From Oscillospiraceae bacterium (GTDB lineage Bacteria; Bacillota; Clostridia; Oscillospirales; Acutalibacteraceae): a DNA stretch of 32,661 bases. The notes beneath the pieces are model-generated. The model was not told where the DNA came from, searched no databases, and worked only from the letters and a program-made list of their open reading frames with translations. Within the stretch, counting starts at the first letter, position 1. Each line of letters opens with the position of its first letter. Positions 1 through 7,227 of the stretch are shown one piece after another. Made by a program: the position numbers and the translations under genes. Where the stretch lies: positions 1-32,661 of the forward strand of contig SVPR01000024.1 of NCBI GenBank assembly GCA_015065785.1, written 5' to 3'.

Positions 1-943
1 CAACAACTTTCTGTTGAGCCTTTTCAACATCACGCATACGAACATTTCTGAGGTATTCAAGGTCAGAAAGAATGTTTTCTTTAGCACGGGCAGAGATATT
101 TGAAAGCAATACTTCTTTGATTTCTTCTGTCGAACCCTTGATAGCAATTGCAAGATCCTGGTAATCGACATCGCGAAGAACTCTTTGAATAGTAAACGGA
201 TCCAAATGAACAATATCTTCGAAAACGAACATAAGCTTTTTGATGCTGTCTGTAAGTTCGGGGTCAGTAGCACCAAGCTCATCAAAGATGCGTTTTTCAG
301 TAGCTCTGTCTGTGTGGTTCATAATATCAGCAACATGGTTAACACCGCCGATTTCTGTCATATCAACAGAAACAACAGAGGAGAAGCGTCTTTCGAGAAT
401 TGTTTCAACCGTATTTACAATACTTGGTGAAACACTGTCGAGAGTTGCAATTCTCTTAATAACACTAAGCTGTGTATTAGGTGGGAGTTCAGAAATAATT
501 TTTGATGCTTCTTCAGGTGGTGCGTAAGAAAGAATAAACGCAATAGCCTGTGGGTGTTCACCCTGTAACATCATTAAAAGGTTTCTTGATTTCGCTTTTC
601 TCAGGAATTCAAAAGCTCTTGTCTGCATTGCACCTGCAACTCTGTCCATATAAGACTGAGCAAGCTCAGGTCCGAATGCTTTTTCAAGAATATCTTTAGC
701 GTATAAAACACCACCCTCAGAAATAATTTTCTGAGTTGTGCAGAGGCCATAGAAATCATCTATAACCTCTTGCAAATCAGACGGTGTAAGCTTTTCTAAC
801 TTAGCAACCTCAAGAGAAAGTCTTTCAATTTCATCTTCGGTTAAGTACTTGTAAACTGATGCCGCTTCATCCGCACCAAGAGCAACGATAACAGCAGCAG
901 CTCTACCAATTGGTGAAAGTCCTTTTGCAGCGTTTCTTGCCAT
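1..943 (-). CDS. fliG: FliG flagellar motor switch protein (C-terminal end cut by window)
   Basis: FliG forms the cytoplasmic switch ring on the MS ring and transmits torque from the stator. The reverse strand reads open from the ATG at 943 to the window edge, giving about 314 residues beginning MARNAAKGLSPIGRAAAVIVALG. The FliG hallmark EHPQAIAFIL is present in the middle domain, and MFVFEDIVHLDPFTIQRVLRDVD belongs to the C-terminal torque domain. Family members are about 335-340 residues, so only the last 20-25 are missing. The start overlaps the fliF stop by one base (TAATG), which implies translational coupling. It is the third gene of fliE-fliF-fliG and should be transcribed from the promoter upstream of fliE. 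Two plus-strand open frames inside it are shadows. Confidence 0.95.
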   Translation of the reverse strand, partial: MARNAAKGLSPIGRAAAVIVALGADEAASVYKYLTEDEIERLSLEVAKLEKLTPSDLQEVIDDFYGLCTTQKIISEGGVLYAKDILEKAFGPELAQSYMDRVAGAMQTRAFEFLRKAKSRNLLMMLQGEHPQAIAFILSYAPPEEASKIISELPPNTQLSVIKRIATLDSVSPSIVNTVETILERRFSSVVSVDMTEIGGVNHVADIMNHTDRATEKRIFDELGATDPELTDSIKKLMFVFEDIVHLDPFTIQRVLRDVDYQDLAIAIKGSTEEIKEVLLSNISARAKENILSDLEYLRNVRMRDVEKAQQKVV

Positions 944-2613
944 TAATCGTCACCATCCTTTATCCATGAACGAAGCAAGTTAGCTGTAATCTTCGGATTT
1001 GCTTTTGCGAAGTTACGAACCTCTTTAAGAATTGCTTCATCTTTCGGATCAGCGTCACCCATAGCAATATCTGCAAGCTCCTTCTTGTAACGGTCGATTT
1101 CCTGTTGTAATTGAAGCTGCTCTGCTGCACGCTCGTCTTCGATTTGTTGAAGGTATTCTTCCATACCGTCCTTTTTCTTTTTCTTTCTCTTTCTTGCAAT
1201 GATAATAACAGGAATGAGAATAATAAGAAGTATGAGAAGCACAACAATACCAAAGATAAGAATAACTTGCCACAATGGTAACTCTGCGAGTTTTTCAAAG
1301 AATGTCTTATTAACAACAACATCATCACCCGGTTCTTCACCAACAAATGAAGAAACACTGATGTTTTCAGGAGCAATGTCAACACTCTTAGAAACAATGT
1401 TAATTATCTCATCACGATTTGTATTTGAAAGGTTTGCCTGCTTAACCATAACAGAAACTGTTGCTCTGTCAAGGATTGCATTACCCTTTTCAATCTGGGT
1501 TTTTATGTAGCCGTAGTCATAATCACGAAGACCTTCAATCATTGTTTCGCCATCAAGAGCAGTACCGCCGTTATATGTATAATCCGGAATATCGGTATTG
1601 TTTTCTTCACCTGCAATACCGCCTGCAACATCCTCTGGACCACCCTGGAATGTACCTTCTTCGTGAGTTAAGAAGCCTTCTTCCTTTGAATTAGGAATGA
1701 GCTCCATTTTTTCTGTCATCATTTTGTCGTAGTTGATAGTTACCTTAGCAACTGCAAATACGCCATCCTTGCCATATTTAGGAGTTAAAATTCTTTTAAC
1801 ATTTTCTTCAATCTGATTCTGAACCATTCTTTCAAAATCAAGATTCTGATTATATGTAAGACCGCCGTATTTATCTTCACTTAAAAGCAACTCAACCATA
1901 TTAGTTGCATCTATAATGTGAACATCTTCAGGCTCAAGCTTCGGAACTGCAGATGCAACGAGGTTTTTAATAGCAGTAATCTGCTCATCACCAAGTTCAA
2001 TATCATCTTTAAATTCAATATTAACACTTGCAGTTGTTTTTTCATCTTCTTCTGTTTGTTGCCATACATAATCAGTAGTTTCAGGTATAGCAAGAGTAAC
2101 ATCTGCAGAGATAATACCATTAATTCTCATTAAGGTAGCCTGCAAACGATCCTGCGCCTGATGAATAAGTGCTTGTTTCCTGTCAGACTCAGTGGCTGTA
2201 AGCCCTTGAGATGACTCAAAAATATCGTATGTAAGGGCACTCTTCGGGTAACCTGCTGCCGCGAGCTTCAAAAGACACTCGTCATAAACCTCAACAGGAA
2301 CGACAACATTGCCGGTGGAATCCATTTCTGCATTAATTCCATCAGCAAGTAATTCTTGATAAATTTCTGCCGCTTCTGTAGGCTCAAGACCTTGATAAAG
2401 CGCAACATATTTATCGCCTGTAACATTTAATACAATTGCTAAAACCGCAGCAAGTACGACAATACCACCTGCTACACCGAAGACAGTATTGCGCCTTTTC
2501 TTCGGCATTTCAGCAAAATAATTTTTAATTGAAAGAAGACTTTTACCAAGTGCTGTGTTTTCATCAAACAACCTGGCTTTCAAAGTCGCAAAAGCATTAT
2601 TATTTTCCGCCAC
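943..2613 (-). CDS. fliF: FliF flagellar MS-ring protein
   Basis: FliF builds the membrane-embedded MS ring that houses the export apparatus and carries FliG. The 556 residues match the family length. A first membrane helix lies near residues 44-66 (GVAGGIVVLAAVLAIVLNV). A long periplasmic part follows, with ring-building motifs such as GITAEMDS-like and the region around VASAVPKLEPEDVHIIDATN. A second helix near 449-473 (LPLWQVILIFGIVVLLILLI) is followed by a lysine-rich stop-transfer run. The acidic C-terminal tail ending LLRSWIKDGDD is the FliG-binding segment. Translation starts at GTG (2613-2611) behind a GGGGTAGAG ribosome site. The gene lies 62 bases downstream of fliE and overlaps fliG by one base. 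Confidence 0.96.
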   Translation of the reverse strand: MAENNNAFATLKARLFDENTALGKSLLSIKNYFAEMPKKRRNTVFGVAGGIVVLAAVLAIVLNVTGDKYVALYQGLEPTEAAEIYQELLADGINAEMDSTGNVVVPVEVYDECLLKLAAAGYPKSALTYDIFESSQGLTATESDRKQALIHQAQDRLQATLMRINGIISADVTLAIPETTDYVWQQTEEDEKTTASVNIEFKDDIELGDEQITAIKNLVASAVPKLEPEDVHIIDATNMVELLLSEDKYGGLTYNQNLDFERMVQNQIEENVKRILTPKYGKDGVFAVAKVTINYDKMMTEKMELIPNSKEEGFLTHEEGTFQGGPEDVAGGIAGEENNTDIPDYTYNGGTALDGETMIEGLRDYDYGYIKTQIEKGNAILDRATVSVMVKQANLSNTNRDEIINIVSKSVDIAPENISVSSFVGEEPGDDVVVNKTFFEKLAELPLWQVILIFGIVVLLILLIILIPVIIIARKRKKKKKDGMEEYLQQIEDERAAEQLQLQQEIDRYKKELADIAMGDADPKDEAILKEVRNFAKANPKITANLLRSWIKDGDD

Positions 2614-2675
2614 TTGACTCTACCCCGAATTCGATTTTTTTAAGTCTTTGTCGAATAATATATATAATATGTATA

Positions 2676-2978
2676 TTAAACCTGAATAGACATAATTTCT
2701 TTGTATGCATTAACTGCTCTTGAAGTTATCTGAACAGTTGTCTGAAGCATTGTTTCAGCCTTTAACATATTGATTTGAATCTGTGCTAAGTCATCAGCGT
2801 CGCCTATTGAAAGCACATTACCATCAATATCTGAAAGTGCGTCAGCCTTTTTGAATTCATTGATTGCATTATCTAAAAGACTTGCGAAACCGCCCTCCGT
2901 AGCTTCTGCCGCAGTCTTAATTTTTTCAGTAGAGGAAAAATCCATTTTTTCCATAGGTGTAATAGGTACTATAAACAT
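2676..2978 (-). CDS. fliE: FliE hook-basal body complex protein
   Basis: FliE joins the MS ring to the proximal rod. The protein is 100 residues, typical for the family. Its C-terminal half shows the FliE signature around LAQIQINMLKAETMLQTTVQITSRAVNAYKEIMSIQV. The ATG at 2978 is preceded by GGAG with 8 bases of spacing. A sigma-A-like promoter lies about 145 bases upstream. In many Firmicutes fliE follows flgB and flgC in the large fla/che operon. Here it is first in its transcript with a flagellin gene upstream, so flgBC must lie elsewhere. Confidence 0.93.
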   Translation of the reverse strand: MFIVPITPMEKMDFSSTEKIKTAAEATEGGFASLLDNAINEFKKADALSDIDGNVLSIGDADDLAQIQINMLKAETMLQTTVQITSRAVNAYKEIMSIQV

Positions 2979-3121
2979 CTAAAACACTCCTTTCAACAAG
3001 AAAACTCTTGTGGTAAAAATGATGAATTTTCGTATTTTTTTCGTAACTTTTTAGTGATTTTGCACACCTTTATTTTCTAAAAAAGCACAAAAGGATACAA
3101 GGGCACTATGGTTACTACCAC

Positions 3122-3150
3122 ATATTAACACAAATAATCAATCTTGTCAA
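3122..3150 (-). promoter_or_regulatory. Sigma-A-type promoter for fliE-fliF-fliG
   Basis: On the minus strand TTGACA (3150-3145) and TAATAT (3127-3122) are separated by 17 bases. The leader to the fliE start is about 135 bases. It contains a small hairpin ACAAGA-gttt-TCTTGT just before the ribosome site. Confidence 0.75.
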
Positions 3151-3212
3151 CTGAATTGCACAAGAAAAAATTGGAAACAGGGTTATTTTTGTGATTTTAT
3201 ACAATTCGGATG

Positions 3213-3265
3213 TCAAAGGCAAATTTAATATTTCTTTAACATTTAACTAATTGATTTGCCTTTGA
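3213..3265. repeat. Inverted repeat upstream of the fliE promoter
   Basis: TCAAAGGCAAAT (3213-3224) and ATTTGCCTTTGA (3254-3265) are perfect 12-base arms around an AT-rich loop of 29 bases. It abuts repeat copy A and may be a further diverged core of the same family. Its function is not evident. Confidence 0.55.
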
Positions 3266-3465
3266 AATTAAAAATTAAGAATTAAAAATTAAAAATTACG
3301 AGTCTGCGACGCAATTATAACATATTGAAAGATAACTGCATTTTTTCATTTTATATTTACTATAAATCTTTAAATGACAGAAGCACGGTCTTTTTCATTC
3401 ACATTTAATTATAATCAAGGCGAAGCCTTCCGAAATTTTCAATTTTTAATTTTTAATTCTTAATT
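3264..3465. repeat. Modular intergenic repeat, copy A (degenerate core)
   Basis: The left edge is an array of 7-bp units of the AATTAAA type, then GAGTCTGCGACGC followed by AATTATAA. The right edge is AATTATAATC, a small hairpin AAGGCGAAGCCTT, then CCGAAATT and 7-bp units of the TTTTTAA type. The middle keeps only TTTAAATGA of the usual hairpin core. It fills the gap between the flagellin 1 terminator and the fliE promoter. No gene is seen here. Confidence 0.7.
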
Positions 3466-3533
3466 GAGGCTTTTCCTTTTTGTCCTGCGGACAAAAAGGA
3501 AAAGCCTCTTCAGGCGGGTAACCCGAAGAGGCC
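3466..3533 (-). terminator. Flagellin 1 terminator with an overlapping alternative hairpin
   Basis: On the minus strand GCCTCTTC (3532-3525) and GAAGAGGC (3511-3504) form a stem followed by TTTTCCTTTTT, an intrinsic terminator for the flagellin gene ending at 3646. The downstream arm is also part of a perfect 20-base palindrome: arms at 3466-3485 and 3489-3508 with a 3-base loop. The two hairpins share bases 3504-3508 and cannot form together. Confidence 0.8.
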
Positions 3534-3645
3534 TTTTGGTTGTTAGTTTGGGTATTTATTGGGTAACTCTTACGAGTTACTCAGACATTTTACTTAGCTA
3601 CAAGAGCTAAATTAATGGAAATAACTATTATCCTCTGTTCAATGA

Positions 3646-4464
3646 TTACTGAAGTAACTGAAGAACTGATTGAGGTTGTTGGTTTGCTTGTGCAAGCATT
3701 GCTTGAGCAGCCTGAGTGAGAACGTTCATCTTTGTGTAGTTCATCATCTCTTTAGCCATGTCAGTATCACGAATACGTGAGTTAGCTGCTGACATGTTTT
3801 CAGCTGTTGTATCAAGGTTGTTGATTGTGTACTCAAGACGGTTCTGGATAGCACCGAGGTTAGCACGAGCTGTTGAAACTGTATTGATAGCAGCTTTTAC
3901 AGTTGCCATAGCGCTGTTTGCAGCAGCAGCGTCATCAACGCTAAGACCGCTTACGCCGAGAGAGTCAGCGTCAAGAGCAGTAACAGTTACTGTAAGAGTA
4001 TCTGTACCTTCTGAACCGATCTGAAGTTGAGTGTTAAGAGTACCATCAAGTAATGTTGTGTTGTTGAAGTTTGTTGACTCTGTGATACGAGAAATTTCTG
4101 TAGCAAGAGCATCAAGTTCAGCTTTGATAGCTGGACGGTCAACACCTGAATCATAAATGCCGTTAGCAGCTTTAGTTGTTAATTCAACCATTCTGTTAAG
4201 CATGTTGTGAATTTCAGTTGTAGCACCTTCAGCTGTTTGAACAAGAGAGATAGCATCCTGTGCGTTTGCAGAAGCTTGTTCAAGACCCTTAATCTGAGCC
4301 TTCATTTTTTCGCTGATTGCAAGACCAGAAGCATCGTCACCAGCACGGTTGATTCTGAAACCTGAAGATAATTTCTCAAGGCTCTTTGAAACCTGGCTGT
4401 TGTTCATGTTTAACTGTCTGTTTGCGTTAATACCCATTGTGTTTGTTCTAACTACCATACCCAT
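3646..4464 (-). CDS. Flagellin 1 (short filament subunit)
   Basis: This is a filament subunit. The start is the ATG at 4464 (MGMVVRTNTMGINANRQ) behind AAGGAGG at 4480-4474. An upstream in-frame extension to 4530 runs through the leader hairpin and is not coding. The 272 residues consist of the conserved N-terminal D0/D1 helices (LEKLSSGFRINRAGDDASGLAISEKM), a very short middle and the conserved C-terminal D1/D0 helices (NRLEYTINNLDTTAENMSAANSRIRDTDMAKEM). There are no large surface D2/D3 domains. It differs from flagellin 2 at roughly twenty positions, mostly near the centre, while the C-terminal 90 residues are almost identical, as expected for a recent duplication or gene conversion. The leader carries a CsrA-like hairpin. 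Confidence 0.96.
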   Translation of the reverse strand: MGMVVRTNTMGINANRQLNMNNSQVSKSLEKLSSGFRINRAGDDASGLAISEKMKAQIKGLEQASANAQDAISLVQTAEGATTEIHNMLNRMVELTTKAANGIYDSGVDRPAIKAELDALATEISRITESTNFNNTTLLDGTLNTQLQIGSEGTDTLTVTVTALDADSLGVSGLSVDDAAAANSAMATVKAAINTVSTARANLGAIQNRLEYTINNLDTTAENMSAANSRIRDTDMAKEMMNYTKMNVLTQAAQAMLAQANQQPQSVLQLLQ

Positions 4465-4473
4465 AAATCTTTT

Positions 4474-4515
4474 CCTCCTTGAAAATTGTGTCACCGAGTA
4501 GGCTCCTTGCCTCTC
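4474..4515 (-). promoter_or_regulatory. Flagellin 1 leader: CsrA-like hairpin site plus SD-overlapping site
   Basis: Read on the minus strand, 4515-4496 folds as GAG-AGGC-AAGGA-GCCT-A-CTC with GGA exposed in the loop. Fifteen bases further on, the Shine-Dalgarno CAAGGAGG (4481-4474) is a second GGA site. This arrangement matches the two-site CsrA target known from the Bacillus subtilis hag leader. CsrA binding itself is inferred. Confidence 0.65.
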
Positions 4516-4790
4516 TTTTAAGTAACACATTTTAAAAATTATTTATTTCCAATGCCTGACTGCTACCCAAAAACAGCCTCTGTGGCATCAAAAACCTAAT
4601 TTATGTAGCTTACTCTGGGGTAATGCTACAAACTATTCACAACTTCAGTTTGTAACATTACCTTAATAACCAAGGTAAACCCAATTCGGAATAAGAATTA
4701 TTAACTAAGTAATTTGCGTTTCCTGCAATAGGCTTTTACTCTCACCCTACCGGCTGTGGGTACAACCGGTAGGATATATTACGGAGTAAA
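4516..4790 (-). other. Flagellin 1 upstream region with two hairpins; promoter not identified
   Basis: Between the flagellin 2 stop and the flagellin 1 leader there is no gene. Arms at 4619-4634 and 4647-4662 form a 16-base hairpin with one mismatch (GGTAATG-TACAAACT type). CCTACCGG (4746-4753) pairs with CCGGTAGG (4766-4773) just after the flagellin 2 stop but lacks a T-run. I found no convincing sigma-A or sigma-D promoter. TTAG-N15-CCGAATT on the minus strand near 4680-4710 is at best a weak sigma-D-like match. Confidence 0.5.
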
Positions 4791-5609
4791 TTATTGAAGT
4801 AACTGGAGAACAGCTTGTGGCTGTTGATTTGCTTGTGCAAGCATTGCCTGAGCAGCTTGAGTGAGAACGTTCATCTTTGTGTAGTTCATCATCTCTTTAG
4901 CCATATCAGTATCACGAATACGTGAGTTAGCAGCTGACATATTTTCTGCTGTTGTGTCAAGGTTGTTGATTGTGTACTCAAGACGGTTCTGGATAGCACC
5001 GAGGTTAGCACGAGCTGTTGAAACTGTGTTGATAGCTGCTTTTACATCAGCTAATGCACTGTTTGCAGCTGCTGCAGAAGAAACATCAAGACCACTTACG
5101 CCGAGAGAGTCAGCGTCAAGAGCAGTAACTGTAACTGCAAGTGTATCTGTACCTTCTGTACCAATCTGAAGTTGAGTATCAAGGTTACCATCAAGTAATA
5201 CTGTGCTGTTGAACTTTGTTGATGTTGTGATACGAGAAATTTCTGTAGCAAGAGCATCAAGTTCAGCTTTGATAGCAGGGCGGTCAACGCCTGTATCATA
5301 GATACCGTTAGCAGCTTTAGTTGTTAATTCAACCATTCTGTTAAGCATATTGTGGATTTCTGTTGTAGCACCTTCAGCTGTCTGTACAAGAGAGATAGCA
5401 TCCTGTGCGTTTGAAGAAGCCTGTTCAAGACCTTTAATCTGAGCTTTCATTTTTTCGCTGATTGCAAGACCAGAAGCGTCGTCACCAGCACGGTTAATTC
5501 TGTAACCTGATGAAAGTTTTTCGAGGCTCTTTGAAACCTGACTGTTGTTCATGCCTAACTGTCTGTTAGCATTGATACCCATAATGTTTGTTCTAACTAC
5601 CATACCCAT
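4791..5609 (-). CDS. Flagellin 2 (short filament subunit)
   Basis: A near twin of flagellin 1, with the same 272-residue length and the same D0/D1-only architecture. The start is the ATG at 5609 (MGMVVRTNIMGINANRQLGMNNSQ) with AAGGAGG at 5624-5618. Residues corresponding to the Arg, Leu and Glu contacts used by TLR5 in D1 appear kept ([10 protein letters not shown] and later IKAELDALATEI); this alignment is by eye. The protein ends QPQAVLQLLQ where flagellin 1 has QPQSVLQLLQ. It has a long structured leader with a CsrA-like double site, and a hairpin but no clear T-rich terminator follows, so read-through into flagellin 1 is possible. Confidence 0.96.
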   Translation of the reverse strand: MGMVVRTNIMGINANRQLGMNNSQVSKSLEKLSSGYRINRAGDDASGLAISEKMKAQIKGLEQASSNAQDAISLVQTAEGATTEIHNMLNRMVELTTKAANGIYDTGVDRPAIKAELDALATEISRITTSTKFNSTVLLDGNLDTQLQIGTEGTDTLAVTVTALDADSLGVSGLDVSSAAAANSALADVKAAINTVSTARANLGAIQNRLEYTINNLDTTAENMSAANSRIRDTDMAKEMMNYTKMNVLTQAAQAMLAQANQQPQAVLQLLQ

Positions 5610-5617
5610 AATAATTT

Positions 5618-5659
5618 CCTCCTTGAAATCTGCGTCGCCTACCTGACATCCTTGTCTGG
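5618..5659 (-). promoter_or_regulatory. Flagellin 2 leader: CsrA-like hairpin site plus SD-overlapping site
   Basis: On the minus strand 5659-5642 folds as CC-A-GACA-AGGA-TGTC-A-GG, a hairpin that presents AGGA as a tetraloop. Seventeen bases later the Shine-Dalgarno AAGGAGG (5624-5618) gives the second GGA. Stem sequences differ from those of the flagellin 1 leader while the fold and the spacing are kept, which argues for selection on the RNA structure. Confidence 0.68.
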
Positions 5660-5871
5660 TTTGTTTGGCAACACTGTTTTTTAATTTTATTTTTTGTAGG
5701 TGTTCAACTCAGCGGGTGACTGTGTTGTCCTTACACCTATGATTATTCTCCGCTTTTGAAAATACTAAAGTGTTTTTTTGAATTTTTTTTAAAAAAGTTT
5801 GATGTTTGTAACTTTTGCACAGTTTAACACACGGTTCATTTGGTGAATCTGCAATAAAAATCAAAGAAAAT

Positions 5872-6225
5872 AGGAAACAGGAAGCAGGATTAAGAATGCG
5901 GTGGGTCTGCGGTGCAATTGTAATTGAAAATTGAAAATTGTGGGACCTGCGGTCGGCGATTATAATTCGGAATGCGTAATGCGTAATTCGGAATTGTGTG
6001 TCTGCGACGATATTATAATTAAATATCAATAAAGATGAAATTATCCTATCATTCATAGTTGATGTAAAAACCAACTTTAAATGATAGGATAAACTATTTT
6101 TTATTAATTAATAATTATAATCAAGTCCGCAGGACTTCCGAAACTCAGCACTCAGCATTCAGCACTCAGCACTTTAAAAAGGCGTAGCCCCGAAATTTTT
6201 AATTTTCAACTTTCAATTTTCAATT
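5872..6225. repeat. Modular intergenic repeat, copy B
   Basis: The order from the left is: 7-bp units AGGAAAC/AGGAAGC; GGGTCTGCGGTGC; ATTGAAA units; a small hairpin GGACCTGCGGTC with ATTATAATT; CGTAATG/CGTAATT units; GTCTGCGACG with ATTATAATT. Then comes the core (6041-6092), then AATTATAATC, the hairpin AAGTCCGCAGGACTT, CCGAAA, CTCAGCA/TTCAGCA units, GGCGTAGCC-CCGAAATT and TTTTCAA units. The right end runs into the 3' end of flagellin 3. A 121-residue open frame across this region is repeat sequence and not a gene. Confidence 0.8.
6041..6092. terminator. Copy B core hairpin, probable bidirectional terminator
   Basis: TTATCCTATCATT (6041-6053) and AATGATAGGATAA (6080-6092) are perfect 13-base arms, with an inner AGTTG/CAACT pair. 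The left flank is A-rich and the right flank is ACTATTTTTT. Confidence 0.65.
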
Positions 6226-7041
6226 AAACAACTGTAGTATATTCTGCGCATTGCTCATTCTATGGGTAAGAATCGTTGTTGCCACCTGCTCTAATAATTG
6301 GTTCTTTGTGTATTCCATCATCATCTTTGCATAATCAACATCACGAATTCTTGAATTTGCTTCTGCAAGATTCATATAAGTTTCAGTTATATTATTTAAT
6401 GTATATTCAAGTCTGTTCTGTGAAACACCCACATTAGCGCGTTCTGTTGAAACCTTATTTATTGCATCTTTAACAAGCTTCATTGATTCCGCCGCCTTTT
6501 CAGGAGAAGAAACATCCAGTTTATCTAAACCTAATGCAGCAGCATCTAAAGAACCTATATTTATAATCATTGTATCTGACACTTCGGAACCAATTTGAAA
6601 CTGAACATTATTAAAACTACCATCTAATAATGTTTTATTATTAAAATTGATAGATTTAGTAACTCTGTTGATTTCTTGTATCAATGAGTCTAATTCAGAT
6701 TTAATAGCAACTCTGTCAACACCTGTATCATAAATACCATTAGAAGCCTTTGTTGTAAGCTCAACCATTCTGTTGAGCATATTATGAATGGTACTCATGC
6801 CACCTTCAGCTGTCTGCAAAAGAGAAACTGCATCCTGCACATTTAATTCTGCTTGTTCAAGACCTGTCAACTGACCTTTGAGCTTTTCGCTTATAGCAAG
6901 ACCTGCGGCATCATCTGCTGCAGAATTGATTTTGTAACCGCTTGAAAGCTTTTCCATATTACTCTGAATATTATTCTGGTGAATCTTAATATTTCTTGCA
7001 GCATTCATAGCAGAAATATCAGTGTGAATAGAATTGCTCAT
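6220..7041 (-). CDS. Divergent flagellin 3
   Basis: A third filament protein of 273 residues, clearly a flagellin ([29 protein letters not shown] at the N-terminus, [29 protein letters not shown] at the C-terminus) but far from flagellins 1 and 2. It starts [17 protein letters not shown] instead of the MVVRTN type. The D0 C-terminal helix reads [19 protein letters not shown], lacking the usual AQANQQP. It could be a minor filament, cap-proximal or conditionally used subunit; that is inference. It has its own sigma-A promoter and a leader of about 25 bases without the CsrA hairpin. The TGA stop and last Asn codon lie inside the repeat array at the end of copy B. Confidence 0.93.
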   Translation of the reverse strand: MSNSIHTDISAMNAARNIKIHQNNIQSNMEKLSSGYKINSAADDAAGLAISEKLKGQLTGLEQAELNVQDAVSLLQTAEGGMSTIHNMLNRMVELTTKASNGIYDTGVDRVAIKSELDSLIQEINRVTKSINFNNKTLLDGSFNNVQFQIGSEVSDTMIINIGSLDAAALGLDKLDVSSPEKAAESMKLVKDAINKVSTERANVGVSQNRLEYTLNNITETYMNLAEANSRIRDVDYAKMMMEYTKNQLLEQVATTILTHRMSNAQNILQLFN

Positions 7042-7070
7042 AGTCTTCCCTCCTTGGTTTCTATGTTTTT

Positions 7071-7099
7071 ATAGTATCATAGGTTTTAATTCTTGTCAA
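7071..7099 (-). promoter_or_regulatory. Sigma-A-type promoter for flagellin 3
   Basis: On the minus strand TTGACA (7099-7094), 17 bases, TACTAT (7076-7071). The short leader can pair CATAG with CTATG, which contains the start codon, closing a loop that holds the ribosome site AAGGAGGG. Confidence 0.75.
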
Positions 7100-7108
7100 C
7101 TGTTATTA

Positions 7109-7168
7109 GTGAGTCAGTGACCACTGACTTACTGACCACTGACCTACTGACCACTGACCTACTACCCA
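7109..7168. repeat. Tandem 15-bp repeat between divergent promoters
   Basis: About three imperfect units of CCACTGACCTACTGA (each made of a 7-base and an 8-base ACTGACC-type half) lie between the flagellin 3 and glycosyltransferase promoters. A related short stretch, AGTGAGTCAGTGGTCAG, occurs at about 31334. Confidence 0.75.
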
Positions 7169-7169
7169 C

Positions 7170-7198
7170 TTGCAACTAAAACGATTTTCTGTTATTAT
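7170..7198 (+). promoter_or_regulatory. Promoter for the glycosyltransferase gene
   Basis: TTGCAA (7170-7175), 17 bases, TATTAT (7193-7198). The leader is about 20 bases with GAGGTG before the ATG. Confidence 0.6.
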
Positions 7199-7227
7199 AT
7201 ATAATAGTATATAAACGAGGTGAAAAT

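Noticed and set aside
185..527. Plus-strand open frames of 81 and 95 residues
   Set aside because: They lie antisense to fliG, have no ribosome site, and the fliG frame is fully supported.
4465..4530. Upstream extension of flagellin 1 (MCYLKERQGAYSVTQFSRRKR)
   Set aside because: It covers the CsrA-like hairpin and the Shine-Dalgarno site; flagellin 2 shows the true start at MGMVVRTN.
5743..5790. Possible sigma-D promoter of flagellin 2 (TTTAG ... GCGGAGAAT)
   Set aside because: Spacing is about 12 bases instead of 15 and the -10 does not match GCCGATAA; left unassigned.
5709..6074. Minus-strand 121-residue open frame
   Set aside because: It runs through repeat copy B and the flagellin 2 upstream region; its composition is repeat translation (FQFSITI, ITHYAFRI) with no ribosome site.
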